Of a stretch of DNA of 64,000 bases, positions 59,513 through 64,000 are shown one piece after another. A model generated the notes under the pieces. The model was given only the letters and a program-made list of their open reading frames with translations, was not told the DNA's origin and did not search any database. How positions within the stretch are numbered: position 1 is the first letter of the stretch; every line of letters begins with the position of its first letter. The stretch is from Streptomyces sp. ITFR-21. Its GTDB lineage: Bacteria; Actinomycetota; Actinomycetes; Streptomycetales; Streptomycetaceae. The DNA is taken from positions 4,089,001-4,153,000 of the forward strand of contig NZ_CP134605.1 in the NCBI RefSeq assembly GCF_031844685.1. Reading direction: 5' to 3'. The translations under genes were made by a program, and so were the position numbers.

Positions 59513-59530
59513 GGTCGCAATTCCCCGTCA

Positions 59531-59564
59531 CAAGGCGGCCGTTCCTGCGGGAACGGCCGCCTTG
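59531..59564. terminator. Terminator after rpoC
   Basis: A perfect 15-bp stem CAAGGCGGCCGTTCC/GGAACGGCCGCCTTG with loop TGCG, 18 bases after the stop. Confidence 0.92.
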
Positions 59565-59579
59565 CGGCATGATGGACGG

Positions 59580-60038
59580 ATGCTGGCCGGCGACGCGGAT
59601 CGAGAGCGGGCGGTGCGGGTCCTCAAGGACGCCTTCACCGAAGGGCGCCTGGCCCTGGAGGAGTACGAGGACCGGGTCGGCCATGCCTACCAGGCGCGGA
59701 CCTACCGCCAGCTGGACGTACTGACCGGGGACATCCCGCGTCCCGTGCCGCCGGCCGGGACCGGCCGCCCGGCGCCGGGGGCGGCCCTGAGCGGTTATCC
59801 GCCGCCGCCGCGGAAGACCAACGGCAAGGCGGTCGGCTCGTTGGTCGCCTCGCTGGGCGGCAGCTTCTGCTGCGGTGTCGGCTCGGCGACCGGCGTCGTG
59901 CTCGGCCACCTCGCCAGGCGCGAGATCGCCGCGAACGGCTACCGGGGCGACGGTCTGGCGACCGGCGGCCTGGTGATCGGATACCTGGGGCTGGCCTTCT
60001 GGATCCTGGTCTTCGTGCTGGGCGCGTCCGGAGGGTGA
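59580..60038 (+). CDS. DUF1707/DUF4190 membrane protein
   Basis: 152 aa. The N-terminal DUF1707 segment is AGDADRERAVRVLKDAFTEGRLALEEYEDRVGHAYQARTYRQLDVLTGDIP-like (residues 3-55; shown here in part by its DADRER and EGRLALEEY blocks). A Pro/Gly linker follows, then two transmembrane helices with the DUF4190 pattern (GSFCCGVGSATGVVLGHLAR, GLVIGYLGLAFWILVFVLG). The start is the ATG at 59580; a TTG 18 bases upstream overlaps the rpoC terminator and is less likely. The function is unknown. Its position between rpoC and rpsL is where streptomycetes often have small extra genes. Confidence 0.85.
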   Translation: MLAGDADRERAVRVLKDAFTEGRLALEEYEDRVGHAYQARTYRQLDVLTGDIPRPVPPAGTGRPAPGAALSGYPPPPRKTNGKAVGSLVASLGGSFCCGVGSATGVVLGHLARREIAANGYRGDGLATGGLVIGYLGLAFWILVFVLGASGG

Positions 60039-60072
60039 GACGCGCGGGCACGGGTGCCCGTATGCATTTGTT

Positions 60073-60101
60073 TTGACCGCAGGGGATGCGGTAGGTACGC
60101 T
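60073..60101 (+). promoter_or_regulatory. rpsL operon promoter
   Basis: TTGACC (60073-60078) and TACGCT (60096-60101) with a 17-base spacer, ~190 bases before rpsL. The leader to 60296 contains no convincing ORF. Confidence 0.75.
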
Positions 60102-60296
60102 CTCATCTTGTGCCTGGGGTGTGCCCGGGTTCTTGCGCGTGCCATGCGACCGTGCGGGGATACCGAGGCCGCGGCACCCGTCCAACGCACGTCGTCCGAG
60201 CGTTCGGGTGTGTGCGGGGTCCGCGACACACCCGACCGCGTGGGTCGGTCCCCAGGTTAGATGTAACGAGATCGGCACACAGAAACCGGAGAAACG

Positions 60297-60668
60297 GTGC
60301 CTACGATCCAGCAGCTGGTCCGGAAGGGCCGGCAGGACAAGGTCGAGAAGAACAAGACGCCCGCGCTGAAGGGCTCGCCCCAGCGCCGCGGCGTGTGCAC
60401 GCGTGTCTACACGACCACCCCGAAGAAGCCGAACTCGGCGCTCCGCAAGGTCGCGCGTGTGCGTCTGACCAGTGGCATCGAGGTCACCGCTTACATCCCG
60501 GGTGAGGGCCACAACCTGCAGGAGCACTCCATCGTGCTCGTCCGCGGCGGCCGTGTGAAGGACCTGCCGGGTGTCCGCTACAAGATCATCCGCGGCTCGC
60601 TCGACACGCAGGGTGTCAAGAACCGTAAGCAGGCCCGCAGCCGCTACGGCGCCAAGAAGGAGAAGTAA
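60297..60668 (+). CDS. rpsL: 30S ribosomal protein S12
   Basis: 123 aa from a GTG with GGAG upstream. [16 protein letters not shown] and [15 protein letters not shown] contain the wild-type lysines and proline where streptomycin-resistance changes arise, so the sequence looks streptomycin-sensitive. First gene of the str operon; rpsG starts 2 bases after its stop. Confidence 0.98.
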   Translation: MPTIQQLVRKGRQDKVEKNKTPALKGSPQRRGVCTRVYTTTPKKPNSALRKVARVRLTSGIEVTAYIPGEGHNLQEHSIVLVRGGRVKDLPGVRYKIIRGSLDTQGVKNRKQARSRYGAKKEK

Positions 60669-60670
60669 GC

Positions 60671-61141
60671 ATGCCTCGTAAGGGCCCCGCCCCGAAGCGC
60701 CCGGTCATCATCGACCCGGTTTACGGCTCCCCGCTGGTGACGTCGCTGGTCAACAAGATCCTGCTGCACGGCAAGCGCTCCACCGCCGAGCGCATCGTGT
60801 ACGGCGCGCTGGAGGGTCTTCGCGAGAAGGCCGGTGCCGACCCGGTGATCACCCTCAAGCGCGCGCTGGAGAACATCAAGCCGACCCTTGAGGTCAAGTC
60901 CCGCCGCGTCGGTGGTGCGACCTACCAGGTGCCGGTCGAGGTCCGTCCGGGCCGGCAGAACACGCTGGCGCTGCGCTGGCTGGTCGGCTACTCCCGCGCC
61001 CGCCGCGAGAAGACCATGACCGAGCGCCTGATGAACGAGATCCTCGACGCCAGCAACGGCCTGGGTGCCTCGGTGAAGCGCCGCGAGGACACGCACAAGA
61101 TGGCCGAGTCCAACAAGGCCTTCGCGCACTACCGCTGGTAG
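60671..61141 (+). CDS. rpsG: 30S ribosomal protein S7
   Basis: 156 aa. [41 protein letters not shown], and the C-terminal [21 protein letters not shown] match the family. It organises the 3' domain of 16S rRNA and is the usual translational repressor of the str operon. Confidence 0.98.
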   Translation: MPRKGPAPKRPVIIDPVYGSPLVTSLVNKILLHGKRSTAERIVYGALEGLREKAGADPVITLKRALENIKPTLEVKSRRVGGATYQVPVEVRPGRQNTLALRWLVGYSRARREKTMTERLMNEILDASNGLGASVKRREDTHKMAESNKAFAHYRW

Positions 61142-61180
61142 TCACCACCCACATCGAGACCGAGAGAAGACTGAGCCACT

Positions 61181-63307
<2,127 letters not shown>

Positions 63308-63457
63308 CACTGCTCTAGGCTTGACAGCAGGCTATCGGGGCATTCCGCCGCAATCCGCGAGGACGGCGGGCGGATTGCCCCGGCGGTCGGCATCCCAGCA
63401 AAGATCACCTGGCGCCGATGAAGCAAGGCGTACAGATCCACTCCCAGGAGGACCCCA

Positions 63458-64000
63458 GTGGCGAAGGCGAAGTTCGAGCGGACTAAGCCGCACGTCAACA
63501 TCGGCACCATCGGTCACATCGACCACGGTAAGACGACCCTTACCGCGGCGATCACCAAGGTGCTGCATGACGCGTACCCGGACCTGAACGAGGCTTCGGC
63601 CTTCGACCAGATCGACAAGGCTCCTGAGGAGCGCCAGCGCGGTATCACCATCTCCATCGCGCACGTCGAGTACCAGACCGAGTCGCGTCACTACGCCCAC
63701 GTCGACTGCCCCGGTCACGCGGACTACATCAAGAACATGATCACCGGTGCCGCCCAGATGGACGGCGCGATCCTGGTGGTCGCCGCGACCGACGGCCCGA
63801 TGCCGCAGACCAAGGAGCACGTGCTCCTGGCCCGCCAGGTCGGCGTCCCCTACATCGTCGTCGCGCTGAACAAGGCCGACATGGTGGACGACGAGGAGAT
63901 CCTGGAGCTCGTCGAGCTCGAGGTCCGCGAGCTGCTCTCCGAGTACGAGTTCCCGGGCGACGACCTGCCGGTCGTACGGGTCTCCGCGCTCAAGGCGCTG
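63458..64000 (+). CDS. tuf: Elongation factor Tu, 5' part
   Basis: The first 181 codons, from a GTG with CAGGAGG upstream; the gene continues beyond the window. [10 protein letters not shown] (P-loop), [33 protein letters not shown] and NKADMVDD are the EF-Tu G-domain motifs. Ile in GHIDHG (rather than Val) is usual for streptomycete Tuf1. The 150-base fusA-tuf gap contains a TTGACA (63321), possibly part of a separate tuf promoter. Confidence 0.99.
   Translation, partial: MAKAKFERTKPHVNIGTIGHIDHGKTTLTAAITKVLHDAYPDLNEASAFDQIDKAPEERQRGITISIAHVEYQTESRHYAHVDCPGHADYIKNMITGAAQMDGAILVVAATDGPMPQTKEHVLLARQVGVPYIVVALNKADMVDDEEILELVELEVRELLSEYEFPGDDLPVVRVSALKAL

Noticed and set aside
60297..60668. Streptomycin-resistance substitutions in S12
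   Set aside because: The KKPNS and VKDLPG segments are wild type.

Overview
The window is very GC-rich (third codon positions almost all G or C), uses many GTG and TTG starts, and carries the rpmG, murB, add, aspC, secE-nusG, rplKA, rplJL, rpoBC, rpsLG-fusA-tuf backbone. Together with RpoB of exactly 1161 codons, DUF397/XRE pairs and type I-E CRISPR repeats, this points to a Streptomyces or a close streptomycete relative, in a chromosomal core region.

Layout. 0-3.6 kb: 3' part of an error-prone DnaE2 polymerase coupled to a Y-family-like protein without the usual catalytic residues, a translesion module. 3.6-12.1 kb: eroded DNA. It holds two scars where a divergent gene pair lost both 5' ends (near 4.79 and 11.88 kb), a secreted GH16 glucanase with two ricin-type domains, a VanZ-like pseudogene, an SDR-fold protein, a degenerate cytosine-deaminase-like amidohydrolase and copies of a dispersed foldable repeat. 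12.3-23.5 kb: conserved backbone: tRNA-Thr, tRNA-Met, rpmG, hadA-hadB, a TetR/MFS efflux pair with matching operators, a small heat-shock gene, murB, another repeat copy, add, aspC, tRNA-Trp, secE and nusG, closed by a 22-bp-stem terminator.

23.5-48.4 kb: about 25 kb of accessory DNA between nusG and rplK, which are normally adjacent. It contains an SGNH esterase, an epoxide hydrolase with a LysR gene and a divergent MFS gene. A four-gene operon follows (GH3-type acyl-adenylating enzyme with a TTA codon, alpha/beta hydrolase, PLP aminotransferase, nitrilase-family amidase), preceded by a candidate Cys-containing leader peptide. Next come a WhiJ/Scr-type cluster (RsbW-like ATPase, XRE regulator, DUF397, partly duplicated), a 1066-residue DUF4157-deaminase-like protein resembling a polymorphic toxin or contractile-injection effector, a methyltransferase, and three type I-E CRISPR arrays (10, 21 and 31 repeats) with homologous leaders and no cas genes in the window.

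48.4-64 kb: translation and transcription core: rplK, rplA, rplJ, rplL, rpoB, rpoC, a DUF1707 membrane protein, rpsL, rpsG, fusA and the start of tuf. Several intergenic hairpin terminators and promoters can be placed here.

The most unusual items are the accessory block splitting nusG from rplK, the DUF4157-deaminase protein, the TTA-containing GH3 operon with its leader ORF, the tandemly duplicated leader-array CRISPR modules, and the roughly 180-bp repeat with a conserved stem. All family assignments come from reading motifs; no database search was run.
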